From NCBI GenBank assembly GCA_040005095.1, contig JBDTZN010000112.1:1-5681 (forward strand): a stretch of DNA of 5,681 nt, written 5' to 3'. Numbering within the stretch: the stretch's first letter is position 1; the number at the start of each line of letters is the position of its first letter. The translations under genes were made by a program, and so were the position numbers. The notes beneath the pieces were generated by a model. It was not told the DNA's origin. It saw only the letters and a list, made by a program, of their open reading frames with translations, and searched no databases. Origin of the DNA: UBA5186 sp040005095 (GTDB lineage Bacteria; Actinomycetota; Thermoleophilia; Gaiellales; Gaiellaceae). Shown here one piece after another: positions 1 through 5,681 of this stretch.

Positions 1-1070
1 GCGCCGCGTTCGTCGGGCTCTGGGCGCAGATGAACTACGAGCAGCTGACCTCGCTGTTCCGCGTCGAGGAGCGCTCGACCGCATTCGTGATCGCCAGCCT
101 GGCGAACATCCTCGTCACCGTCGGCGCGACCGTCCTGCTCGTCGTCGTCTTCGACAAGGGGCCGCTTGGGGTGATCGTGGGCAACTTTACGGGGACGCTC
201 GTCGTCTATCTCGCGCTGCTCGGCTTCCGCCGCGAGCAGCTCGGACTGCAGTTCGACCGCGACCTGTTGCGGCGGATGAACCGCTTCGGCTGGCCGCTCG
301 TTCCGTCGGCGCTCGCGCTCTGGGCGACGAACTTCAGCGACCGCTTCTTCCTCGTCAAGCTCTCGAGCGTCCAGGAGGTCGGCCGCTACTCGCTCGCCGT
401 GCGCATTGCGTCGGCCATGGTGCTGCTGCTGACCGCATTCCGCACCGCGTGGCCGGCCTTCGCGTACTCGATCGAAGACGACGAGGAGGCCCGCGGGACG
501 TACGGCTACGTGCTCACGTACTTGCTGTTCATCTGCTCGTGGATCGCGCTCGCCCTTTCGCTGCTCGCGCCGTGGATCGTGCGCTTGCTCGCGCCGACCA
601 ATCGCGATTTCTGGCCGGCCGCGCGGGTCGTCCCGGAGCTCGCGTTTGCGGCGGTCGCGTTCGCCGGCTACATCGTGATGGCGATCGGCGTCGGCCGGGC
701 GCGCCGAACGCAGTTCAACTGGGTCGTCACGGGCATCGCCGCCGCGCTGAACGTGGCGCTGAACCTCGCGCTGATCCCACGCTACGGCATGCTCGGCGCC
801 GCCATCGCAACGGTTGCCGCCTACGCGCTGATGTTCGTCGGGATGACGCTCAACGCGCAGCGTGTCTACCGCGTCCCGTACCAGTGGCGGCGAGTGGTGA
901 CGGTCGTCGCGGCCGCGGTCGGCCTGACGCTCCTCGGCAAGGCGTTCGACGTCTCGCTCCCGGTCGCCGTGGCGCTCGTAGCCGTCTACCCGCTCGTCCT
1001 CGCGCTGCTCGGCTTCTACCTGCCGGCGGAGCGCTCGCGGCTCCGGGGGTTGGTCTTCAGCCGCGGCTAG
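1..1070 (+). CDS. Polysaccharide/oligosaccharide flippase, Wzx/MVF-type (5'-truncated)
   Basis: Probable lipid-linked oligosaccharide flippase that moves undecaprenyl-linked repeat units across the cytoplasmic membrane. The reading frame is open to the left edge (first full codon at base 3), so the N-terminus lies outside the window; the ATG at 30 is internal. About 355 residues are visible against 420-500 for the family, so roughly the first three or four membrane helices are missing. Counting from that ATG, hydrophobic segments lie near 16-41, 47-65, 88-101, 122-140, 158-188, 202-222, 230-249, 254-274, 287-303 and 308-330. Family-like signatures are RFGWPLVPSALALW with NFSDRFF (85-107) and NLALIPRYGMLGAAIAT (244-260). 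The gene ends in TAG at 1068-1070, and the next gene begins 12 bases later, suggesting one transcript. The flippase family is well supported; the exact substrate cannot be read from sequence. Confidence 0.88.
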   Translation, partial: AAFVGLWAQMNYEQLTSLFRVEERSTAFVIASLANILVTVGATVLLVVVFDKGPLGVIVGNFTGTLVVYLALLGFRREQLGLQFDRDLLRRMNRFGWPLVPSALALWATNFSDRFFLVKLSSVQEVGRYSLAVRIASAMVLLLTAFRTAWPAFAYSIEDDEEARGTYGYVLTYLLFICSWIALALSLLAPWIVRLLAPTNRDFWPAARVVPELAFAAVAFAGYIVMAIGVGRARRTQFNWVVTGIAAALNVALNLALIPRYGMLGAAIATVAAYALMFVGMTLNAQRVYRVPYQWRRVVTVVAAAVGLTLLGKAFDVSLPVAVALVAVYPLVLALLGFYLPAERSRLRGLVFSRG

Positions 1071-1082
1071 CGTTTCCGGGCG

Positions 1083-3035
1083 ATGAGCCATCCCGACCTC
1101 CCCGCCGAGCAGGTGTACGTTGACCACGCCTACGAATGCCTCGACCGCATGGCCGAGGTGGTCGCGCGCGCGGGCGACGCGGCGCACGGCGAGGTCGTCC
1201 AGGCCGCGCTCGACGCGTGGAGCGCGCAGCGGTTGCAGACGCTGTCAGACGCCCAGCGCGGGCTCTGCTTCGGGCGGCTCGACTTCGAGGCCGTCGAGCA
1301 GCCGCTCTACGTCGGGCGCCGCTGGGTGCACGACGACGCGAACCGTCAAGTGGTCGTGAACTGGCAGGCGCCCGCGGCGCGCCCCTTCTACACCGCGACG
1401 CCCGTCGATCCCCAGCGCGTCACCCTGCGCCGCCGGTTCCGCACCGAGGGACGGCGGCTCACGGACATCACCGACGAGACGCTCGACGGATCGACCGTCG
1501 ACGGCGCCGCGGTCGGCGACTTCCTGCTCGAGGAGCTCGAACGCAGCCGCGAATCGCGCATGCGCGACATCGTTGCGACGATTCAGGCCGACCAATACCG
1601 CCTGATCACGCACGACCCGGACAGCGCGCTCGTGATCCAGGGCGGCCCCGGCACCGGCAAGACGGCCGTCGGCCTCCACCGAGCGTCCTGGATCCTCTAC
1701 ACGCACCGCGAGACGCTCGGCCGGAGCGGCGTCCTCGTCGTCGGGCCGAACCGGACATTTATGGAATACGTCTCGCATGTCCTGCCAGCGCTCGGCGAGG
1801 ACGCGGTGGAGCAGCGCGCGGTGGGCGAGCTCGTCGACGGCCTGGTCGCCGAGCGGCGCGATCTCCTCGAGGTCGCGCGCCTGAAGGCCGACACGCGGAT
1901 GGCCGAGGTGATCGCGCACGCGGTCGAGCTGCGGCTCGAGTCGGAGCCGGTCGAGCTGCTCGCGCGCCTGGAGGGCGCGTACGTGCGGGTGCGGCAGCGG
2001 GAGGTGGTCGAGCTGCTCGAGCGTGCGCGAGAGAAGCTGGGCACGACCGTGGCGGCGCGCGAGCGGTTCCGCAGGGACGTCCTCAGGCGCTTCTACGAGG
2101 ACTACGGGCGCGTCCACGGCGGCGCGGCGTACCGCAACTTCGAGGAGGTCGAACGCGCGCTGCGCGTGAACGGCTACCTCGATCGCGTCATCAAGGCGGC
2201 GTGGCCGGTCGTCTCGCCTGAGCGGCTCGTTCGCTCGCTGCTCTCTTCGCGCGTCGCGCTCGCGGTGGCGGCGGACGGGATCCTCTCCGCCGAGGAGCAG
2301 AAGCTGCTCGTGTCCCGCGTCCCCGGCTGGAGCGACGGCGACGTGGCGCTGCTCGACGAGGCGCACGCCCTGCTGGTCGAGCCGCCGCGCGTATTCGGGC
2401 ACGTCATCGTGGACGAGGCGCAGGACCTGACGCCGATGCAGCTGCGGATGATCGCGCGGCGAGCGCGCGGCGGCGCGCTGACGATCCTCGGCGACGTCGC
2501 GCAGGCGACCGGCCCGATCGCGTACCGGAGCTGGGCGGAGGTGCTGCGCGAGCTCCCGGGCGGCGAGAACGCGACCGTGGAGGAGCTGCGGCACGCCTAC
2601 CGAGTCCCGCGCGAGATCATGGAGCTCGCGTTGCCGTTGCTGGACGAGATCGCGCCCGACGTGGAGCGCCCGCTCTCGTACCGAACCGGCGCCGCGCCGC
2701 CGCTGATCCGGCAGGTCGAGGAGGAGCACCTCCTGGCCGAGGCGTACCACGAAGCGGAGCGCCTGGCGCAGGAGGAGGGCCTGGTGGCGCTGATCGTCCC
2801 CGAAGAGCTCGCGGAAGCGGCGGTCGAGGACGAGTCGCTGTATGCAGGCGTCCCGGTGCTGACGCCACGCCAGGCGAAGGGCCTGGAGTTCGACCACGTC
2901 GTCGTCGTCGAGCCCGCGCTGATCGCAGAGCGCGAGCTGGGCCTGCGGCATCTCTACGTCGCGCTCACTCGCCCGACGAAGACGCTCGTCGTGCTGCACT
3001 CGCGCGCGCTGCCGCGAGCGTTGGGGCAGAGCTGA
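1083..3035 (+). CDS. HelD-like superfamily 1 helicase (RNA polymerase recycling factor)
   Basis: A 650-residue ATPase of the HelD group. Studied members bind RNA polymerase through its channels and release it from stalled complexes or DNA; this role is inferred from family. Motifs in order: Q-motif-like region 162-175 (Q168, Q171), Walker A GGPGTGKT 187-194 (K193), Walker B VIVDEAQDLT 441-450 (D444, E445), motif III LTILGDVAQATGP 466-478, motif IV-like RHAYRVP 503-509, motif V AKGLEFDHVVV 598-608, motif VI LYVALTR 624-630. The stretch GHVIVDEAQDLTPMQLRM is very HelD-like. The 225-435 region between Walker A and B is rich in charged helices and corresponds to the clamp-opening insertion of HelD. 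The N-terminal arm (1-60) is short, and total length is below the roughly 730-775 of characterised HelD proteins. The ATG at 1083 suits the usual HelD beginning (PAEQVYVDHAYECLDRM), although its ribosome binding site is weak. It follows the flippase by 12 bases, in frame. Confidence 0.9.
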   Translation: MSHPDLPAEQVYVDHAYECLDRMAEVVARAGDAAHGEVVQAALDAWSAQRLQTLSDAQRGLCFGRLDFEAVEQPLYVGRRWVHDDANRQVVVNWQAPAARPFYTATPVDPQRVTLRRRFRTEGRRLTDITDETLDGSTVDGAAVGDFLLEELERSRESRMRDIVATIQADQYRLITHDPDSALVIQGGPGTGKTAVGLHRASWILYTHRETLGRSGVLVVGPNRTFMEYVSHVLPALGEDAVEQRAVGELVDGLVAERRDLLEVARLKADTRMAEVIAHAVELRLESEPVELLARLEGAYVRVRQREVVELLERAREKLGTTVAARERFRRDVLRRFYEDYGRVHGGAAYRNFEEVERALRVNGYLDRVIKAAWPVVSPERLVRSLLSSRVALAVAADGILSAEEQKLLVSRVPGWSDGDVALLDEAHALLVEPPRVFGHVIVDEAQDLTPMQLRMIARRARGGALTILGDVAQATGPIAYRSWAEVLRELPGGENATVEELRHAYRVPREIMELALPLLDEIAPDVERPLSYRTGAAPPLIRQVEEEHLLAEAYHEAERLAQEEGLVALIVPEELAEAAVEDESLYAGVPVLTPRQAKGLEFDHVVVVEPALIAERELGLRHLYVALTRPTKTLVVLHSRALPRALGQS

Positions 3036-3084
3036 AGCTCGATCTGAGCCACGCCTACTTGTACTAATGCTCGCTGCGTGCGAC

Positions 3085-3106
3085 CCTCCTGACAGATTCG
3101 AGGAGG
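3085..3106 (+). promoter_or_regulatory. Inverted repeat covering the ribosome binding site of the secreted-protein gene
   Basis: CCTCCT at 3085-3090 is the exact reverse complement of the Shine-Dalgarno AGGAGG at 3101-3106, with a 10-base loop between (gacagattcg). In the mRNA this would form a 6-bp stem with four G-C pairs that hides the whole ribosome binding site. The complementarity is directly visible. A role in controlling translation is inference; a chance hexamer match in C/G-rich DNA is the alternative. Confidence 0.4.
3101..3106 (+). promoter_or_regulatory. Strong Shine-Dalgarno, AGGAGG
   Basis: AGGAGG ends 4 bases before the GTG at 3111, and the overlapping GAGG at 3100-3103 sits 7 bases before it. 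This is the best ribosome binding site in the window. It fixes GTG 3111 as the start, and the signal peptide begins immediately there. The nearby ATG at 3067 is in a different frame and is not used by this gene. Confidence 0.85.
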
Positions 3107-3110
3107 ACAA

Positions 3111-3872
3111 GTGCGATACAAGCGCCAGCTCGCCGGTAGCGCGCTCGCAATAGCTCTGCTCGTGGCCCTCGTACTCGTCGCCGCTGCGGCGGCGAGGAAC
3201 ATCGTCGGCACAGCTCGGAACGATCTCCTGCGGGGGACCGCCAATGCGGACACGATCTTCGGCAAGGCGGGCAACGACCGGCTCTTCGGTTTGGGCGGAA
3301 ACGACCGCCTGTACGGAGGACCAGGAGCCGATCGTCTCGTGTGTGGCTCCGGCCGAGACATCGCATACGCGGACGGGAAGGACACGGTCTCGAGCGACTG
3401 CGAGGTCGTTCGCGGACTGAAGCCTCCACCTCCACCTCCTCCGCCGCCTCCTCCACCTCCACCTCCCCCGCCGCCGCCTCCTCCACCACCGCCGCCGCCT
3501 CCGCCGCCTGCACCAACGGCGCAGCCCGGCCGGTACTGCGGCTTCACGAACAACGGCTTCGGCATCTGCTTCGACGTCACCGCCGACGGTCACGGATTCA
3601 CGAATGCGCTCTTCGAGCTGAAGGCCCCTTGTACGCCGGACGCGACGCTGACCACGACGATCGAAACGTTTGGCGTCACCGCGATCCAGCCCGATCTGAC
3701 GTTCGACTTCGAGGCGAGCGGCGGCGAACTCGACGGGAGCTACATCAAGGGCAAGCTCGATACCGCGGGCAATGCCTCAGGTGTCGTGCACGTCCAAGAC
3801 GAGGTCGACTACGAAGGGACTCATTACAGCTGCCGCATGGACACGGACTGGACGGCGAAGCGGGGCGCATGA
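3111..3872 (+). CDS. Secreted RTX-repeat / polyproline / four-Cys domain protein
   Basis: No named family is recognised for the whole protein (253 residues). Residues 1-28 form a signal peptide (MRYKRQ, a hydrophobic core, then five alanines), with likely cleavage before R29. Residues 33-86 are six tandem RTX-like nonapeptides in perfect register: aspartates at 38, 47, 56, 65, 74 and 83, with GKAGNDRLF and GLGGNDRLY closest to the GGxGxDxLx consensus. They probably bind calcium outside the cell. C78 and C97 (in SSDCE) may form a disulfide. Residues 105-133 are 29 consecutive prolines. Residues 139-250 form a second domain with cysteines at 143, 153, 174 and 241 and alternating hydrophobic/polar strands, which looks like a small secreted beta-rich domain; its function is unknown. 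No sortase motif or C-terminal anchor is seen, so it is probably released or held non-covalently. The gene stands alone after a 75-base gap and converges with the deacetylase. Confidence 0.85.
   Translation: MRYKRQLAGSALAIALLVALVLVAAAAARNIVGTARNDLLRGTANADTIFGKAGNDRLFGLGGNDRLYGGPGADRLVCGSGRDIAYADGKDTVSSDCEVVRGLKPPPPPPPPPPPPPPPPPPPPPPPPPPPPPAPTAQPGRYCGFTNNGFGICFDVTADGHGFTNALFELKAPCTPDATLTTTIETFGVTAIQPDLTFDFEASGGELDGSYIKGKLDTAGNASGVVHVQDEVDYEGTHYSCRMDTDWTAKRGA
3423..3509 (+). repeat. Polyproline-coding CCN tract (29 codons) with a 27-base tandem duplication
   Basis: Twenty-nine uninterrupted proline codons link the RTX part to the C-terminal domain: 12 CCT, 10 CCG, 6 CCA and 1 CCC. The first 27 bases (3423-3449) and the next 27 (3450-3476) match at 25 of 27 positions, and the shared block cctccacctccacctcc is identical. 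The last eleven codons are more diverged. The two differences are both at third codon positions. This shows expansion by duplication with the frame kept. The tract is strongly C/T-rich on the + strand. Confidence 0.95.
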
Positions 3873-3881
3873 CCGGGCGCC

Positions 3882-3905
3882 CTGCGGGAGAGCCCATTCC
3901 CGCGG
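3882..3905. terminator. Hairpin in the convergent gap, possible bidirectional terminator
   Basis: GCGGGA (3884-3889) pairs perfectly with TCCCGC (3898-3903). Adding C3882-G3905 and two G-T wobbles gives a 9-bp stem with a 6-base loop (3891-3896). It fills much of the 40-base gap between the stops of the two converging genes (3872 and 3913), where a shared terminator is expected. There is no T-run on either side, so it is not a classic intrinsic terminator. It may act as a weak or U-tract-free terminator, or only protect 3' ends. Confidence 0.4.
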
Positions 3906-3912
3906 ATGCTGC

Positions 3913-4548
3913 TCAGGCCACCACGCGGTAAACCTCGAACACCTCCGCGTAGCTGCGGTTCACATTGATGCCGTGCGTCCGCGCGAGGTTCCAGATGTAC
4001 TCCGCGTCCGAGTACCGGCGGTGCTGCTGTGACGCGTACTTCTCCAGCGCCGCGACCTTGCGCTCGAGGTGCGTTTTCTCCAGCGCCACGTACGCCTGCA
4101 GGTCGAAGTTGAAGTTGTTCCACGGGATCTCGTAGCCGAGGATCGTCGTCCGCTTGAAGGCGCGCAGGCTCTCGGCGGCGACGACCTGGTGGTCCTGGTG
4201 CACGTCGTGCAGGCTCGGCTGGAGCACCGCATCGGGCTTCCAGTCGTCCCAGAGCCGGATCAGCAGCTCGAGGATCTCCTGGCGGCGCTCGGGGAACGTC
4301 CGCACTTCGAAGTCGTGCACCTCGAGCTGCGACTCCGGGATCCCGATCTCCGCGGTCGCCTCGCGCACTTCGCGCGCGAGCGTGTCGGGCGCGTAGCCCT
4401 CCGGCAGCGACTTCGTCGCGATCGAGAACGCGACGTAGCGCACCTCGGCGCCGGCGTCGACCAGACGCGCCATCGTTCCGCCGCAGCCGAACTCGCCGTC
4501 GTCCGTATGCGGCGCCAGCACGAGCACGCGCTTCCAGGCTTCGATCAC
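3913..4548 (-). CDS. PIG-L family zinc-dependent deacetylase
   Basis: A cytoplasmic-type deacetylase of 211 residues that probably removes an N-acetyl group from a sugar. GTG at 4548-4546 is the start: it overlaps the upstream ligase stop as GTGA, and GGGAG lies 8 bases before it. The product begins with a basic/aromatic stretch leading into the first beta strand (WKRVLVLAPHTDDGE), as expected for the family. The zinc motif is H14-T-D16-D17-G-E19 followed by CGG (22-24); by analogy with MshB, H14, D17 and H117 bind zinc and D16 is the general base. The second motif is HDVHQDH (114-120). Threonine replaces the usual proline of HPDD, a variant I associate with a subfamily found in polysaccharide loci. 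GYEIPWNNFNF (138-148) supports the same subfamily. No signal peptide or membrane segment is seen. Pairing with a Wzy_C-type protein suggests a surface-glycan precursor as substrate; the exact sugar is unknown. Confidence 0.9.
   Translation of the reverse strand: MIEAWKRVLVLAPHTDDGEFGCGGTMARLVDAGAEVRYVAFSIATKSLPEGYAPDTLAREVREATAEIGIPESQLEVHDFEVRTFPERRQEILELLIRLWDDWKPDAVLQPSLHDVHQDHQVVAAESLRAFKRTTILGYEIPWNNFNFDLQAYVALEKTHLERKVAALEKYASQQHRRYSDAEYIWNLARTHGINVNRSYAEVFEVYRVVA
4545..4548 (-). other. GTGA stop/start overlap (translational coupling)
   Basis: On the - strand the ligase stop TGA (4547-4545) shares bases with the deacetylase start GTG (4548-4546). A four-base overlap like this usually means the two proteins are made from one mRNA with coupled translation, so the deacetylase is probably produced together with the membrane protein. 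Confidence 0.85.
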
Positions 4549-5681
4549 GCCGCGCGCTCCCGGTCGACGGCGGCGGCCGCGAGCACGGCGAGCGCGAGCA
4601 GCGCGAAGGTCATCGGGTCCTCGAAGAAGGCGTTGTAGAACAGGCTGTGGACGGCGATCGCGGTCAAGGCGAGCCCCACGATAAGCGACGCGCGCCCGGG
4701 GAACGTCGTGGGGATGCGTCGAAACGCGAGCAGCAGCGCGGACGCACCGAGCCAGACGAGAAGCGCGAGGCCGATCAGTCCCGTCTCCGCGGCGACCGTC
4801 ACGGGGGTGTTGTGCGAGGCCGCCTTCTTCGGCTCCTTGCCCTTCAGGCCGAGGCGCTCGGCGTAGGCACGCTTGAAGCCGCCGATCCCGACGCCGCCGA
4901 GCGGGTGGTGGAACGCGATGCGCACGCCGTTGCCGACGAGGCTCGCGCGGCCGCTCGTCGCGTTGTTCAGGCCCGTGCGCGACTTGCCGAGCAGCGTGTG
5001 GCGAACCTGCGGCGCCGAGATTCCGACCGTGACGAGTACGGCGGCGACCAGCCCGAGCGCCATCGCCGCCCGCCAGCGCCAGACGACCGCCGCCGCGATC
5101 AGAACCCCGGCGATCAGCGCGGCGAAGCTCGACTGGGAGAACGAGAAGACGAGGCCGACCCAGACGAGGGCGATCCCTGCGGCGGCCCCGGCCGCGACTC
5201 GCTGCCCGGCGCCGCGCAGGACGAGCACGAGCGCCGCAAGGATGGCCACCACGAGAAAGCGACCGTAGATCGACGGGTCGTAAAAGACCGAGTTGACGCG
5301 GTAGAACGGCGCCCGCGCATACGCGTTCCCGACGATCACCTTCGGGTTCCAGAACACGTCGCGCGTCGCGTACTGCACCACGCCGATCGCCGCGAACACG
5401 GCCGCCATCGCCGCGAGCTCGGCGAACAACCAGGTCAGCGCGCGCCGGCTCCACGGCAAACGCGCCATCGAGACCGTGAGGATCCCGAACGGGAGATAGA
5501 ACGCCGCGAGGTCGATGGCGCCTTGCCGGACGTCCCCGGTCCATGCGAGCGAGATTCCGCTCCAGAGCACGAACGCGGCGAGCGGCCAGGCGAGCTGACC
5601 GAGCTCGCGCGAGCGCTTGTCCCCGCGGACGAGCTCCCACGCGAGCACGAGCACTGCGCCTCCGAGCAGCGCGTAGAGCGG
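4545..5681 (-). CDS. O-antigen ligase / polymerase-like membrane protein (Wzy_C family, N-terminus truncated)
   Basis: A multi-pass membrane protein of the WaaL/Wzy_C family, which joins polysaccharide to an acceptor or polymerises repeat units on the outer face of the membrane. The frame is open to the right edge (visible product starts PLYALLGGAVLVLAWE), so the true start is outside. The GTG at 5654 is internal to a hydrophobic helix. Counting from 5654, about ten hydrophobic segments are seen (near 21-37, 47-63, 72-94, 131-147, 155-170, 176-191, 196-213, 289-310, 321-342, 348-363). Family signatures are NSVFYDPSIYGRF (121-133), FSFSQSSFAAL (170-180), and the large outer loop with HHPLGGVGIGGF (249-260) and SHNTPVTVAAETGLIG (280-295); H281 matches the conserved loop histidine. 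If the host is an actinobacterium without LPS, a literal O-antigen acceptor is unlikely; polymerase or cell-wall glycan ligase is more probable. It is coupled to the deacetylase by a GTGA overlap. Confidence 0.88.
   Translation of the reverse strand, partial: PLYALLGGAVLVLAWELVRGDKRSRELGQLAWPLAAFVLWSGISLAWTGDVRQGAIDLAAFYLPFGILTVSMARLPWSRRALTWLFAELAAMAAVFAAIGVVQYATRDVFWNPKVIVGNAYARAPFYRVNSVFYDPSIYGRFLVVAILAALVLVLRGAGQRVAAGAAAGIALVWVGLVFSFSQSSFAALIAGVLIAAAVVWRWRAAMALGLVAAVLVTVGISAPQVRHTLLGKSRTGLNNATSGRASLVGNGVRIAFHHPLGGVGIGGFKRAYAERLGLKGKEPKKAASHNTPVTVAAETGLIGLALLVWLGASALLLAFRRIPTTFPGRASLIVGLALTAIAVHSLFYNAFFEDPMTFALLALAVLAAAAVDRERAA
4557..4561 (-). promoter_or_regulatory. Shine-Dalgarno GGGAG of the deacetylase gene
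   Basis: On the - strand GGGAG lies 8 bases before the GTG at 4548, inside the last codons of the ligase gene. It supports that GTG as the start, because no ATG lies near the beginning of the conserved first strand. Confidence 0.65.

Noticed and set aside
30..32. ATG as the start of the flippase gene
   Set aside because: The frame is open to the window edge with hydrophobic coding sequence, and the missing N-terminal helices must lie upstream.
3036..3084. A promoter for the secreted-protein gene around TTGTAC / TACTAAT (3059-3068)
   Set aside because: The patch is AT-richer than its surroundings, but no -35/-10 pair with 16-18 base spacing gives a convincing match. A promoter probably exists in or before this gap but cannot be placed.
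2954..3580. A - strand frame with a long glycine run resembling a glycine-rich protein
   Set aside because: The glycine run is the reverse complement of the proline codon tract (CCN read as NGG in a shifted frame). No signal, start site or homologous motif supports it.
1245..3593. A 782-residue open frame on the - strand across HelD and the secreted-protein gene
   Set aside because: It is antisense to two genes with clear motifs, is rich in Arg/Ala without domains, and is the usual stop-poor shadow of high-GC coding DNA.
3875..3882. The 8-base palindrome gggcgccc just after the secreted-protein stop
   Set aside because: It is too short, with no loop, and is common in DNA of this base composition. 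The neighbouring 9-bp stem is the better structural candidate.
4069..4638. A 189-residue + strand frame over the deacetylase gene
   Set aside because: It lies antisense to conserved PIG-L motifs and shows no ribosome binding site or recognisable domain.
4549..5640. An upstream extension of the deacetylase frame on the - strand, giving a 575-residue product
   Set aside because: The extension is the Arg/Ala-rich shadow of the ligase gene. The GTG at 4548 with GGGAG 8 bases upstream and the family's normal N-terminus fit a 211-residue protein.

Overview
The window is high-GC DNA, probably from an actinobacterium. Two things point this way: a HelD-type helicase with actinobacterial-looking motifs, and a secreted protein whose RTX-like repeats end in a Cys-x-GRD...DCE pattern that I associate with environmental actinobacteria such as the class Thermoleophilia. 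The class-level placement is inference, since there is no rRNA or other marker gene here. No tRNA, rRNA, CRISPR array, insertion sequence or phage gene was seen.

Layout. The left two thirds is read on the + strand. It holds the 3' part of a Wzx/MVF-type polysaccharide flippase (1-1070, cut by the window edge), a complete HelD-like superfamily 1 helicase (1083-3035) starting 12 bases after the flippase stop in the same frame, a 75-base gap, and a small secreted protein (3111-3872). That protein has a signal peptide, six RTX-like nonapeptides, a run of 29 prolines and a four-cysteine C-terminal domain. The right third is read on the - strand: an O-antigen ligase/polymerase-like membrane protein (4545-5681, N-terminus outside the window) whose stop overlaps the GTG start of a PIG-L family deacetylase (3913-4548). 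The two blocks converge on a 40-base gap that contains a hairpin.

How the genes fit together. The flippase, the Wzy_C-type membrane protein and the PIG-L deacetylase all suit a surface-polysaccharide locus: lipid-linked repeat export, polymerisation or ligation, and de-N-acetylation of a sugar. HelD is not a polysaccharide enzyme. Its known relatives release stalled RNA polymerase, and here it appears to share the flippase transcript. The secreted RTX/polyproline protein has its own strong ribosome binding site and probably acts outside the membrane. Its link to the polysaccharide genes is only positional.

I see no clearly new multi-gene system. The parts most worth a second look are the modular secreted protein with its recently duplicated proline tract, an inverted repeat that could mask that gene's ribosome binding site, and the in-frame single amber codon between flippase and HelD.
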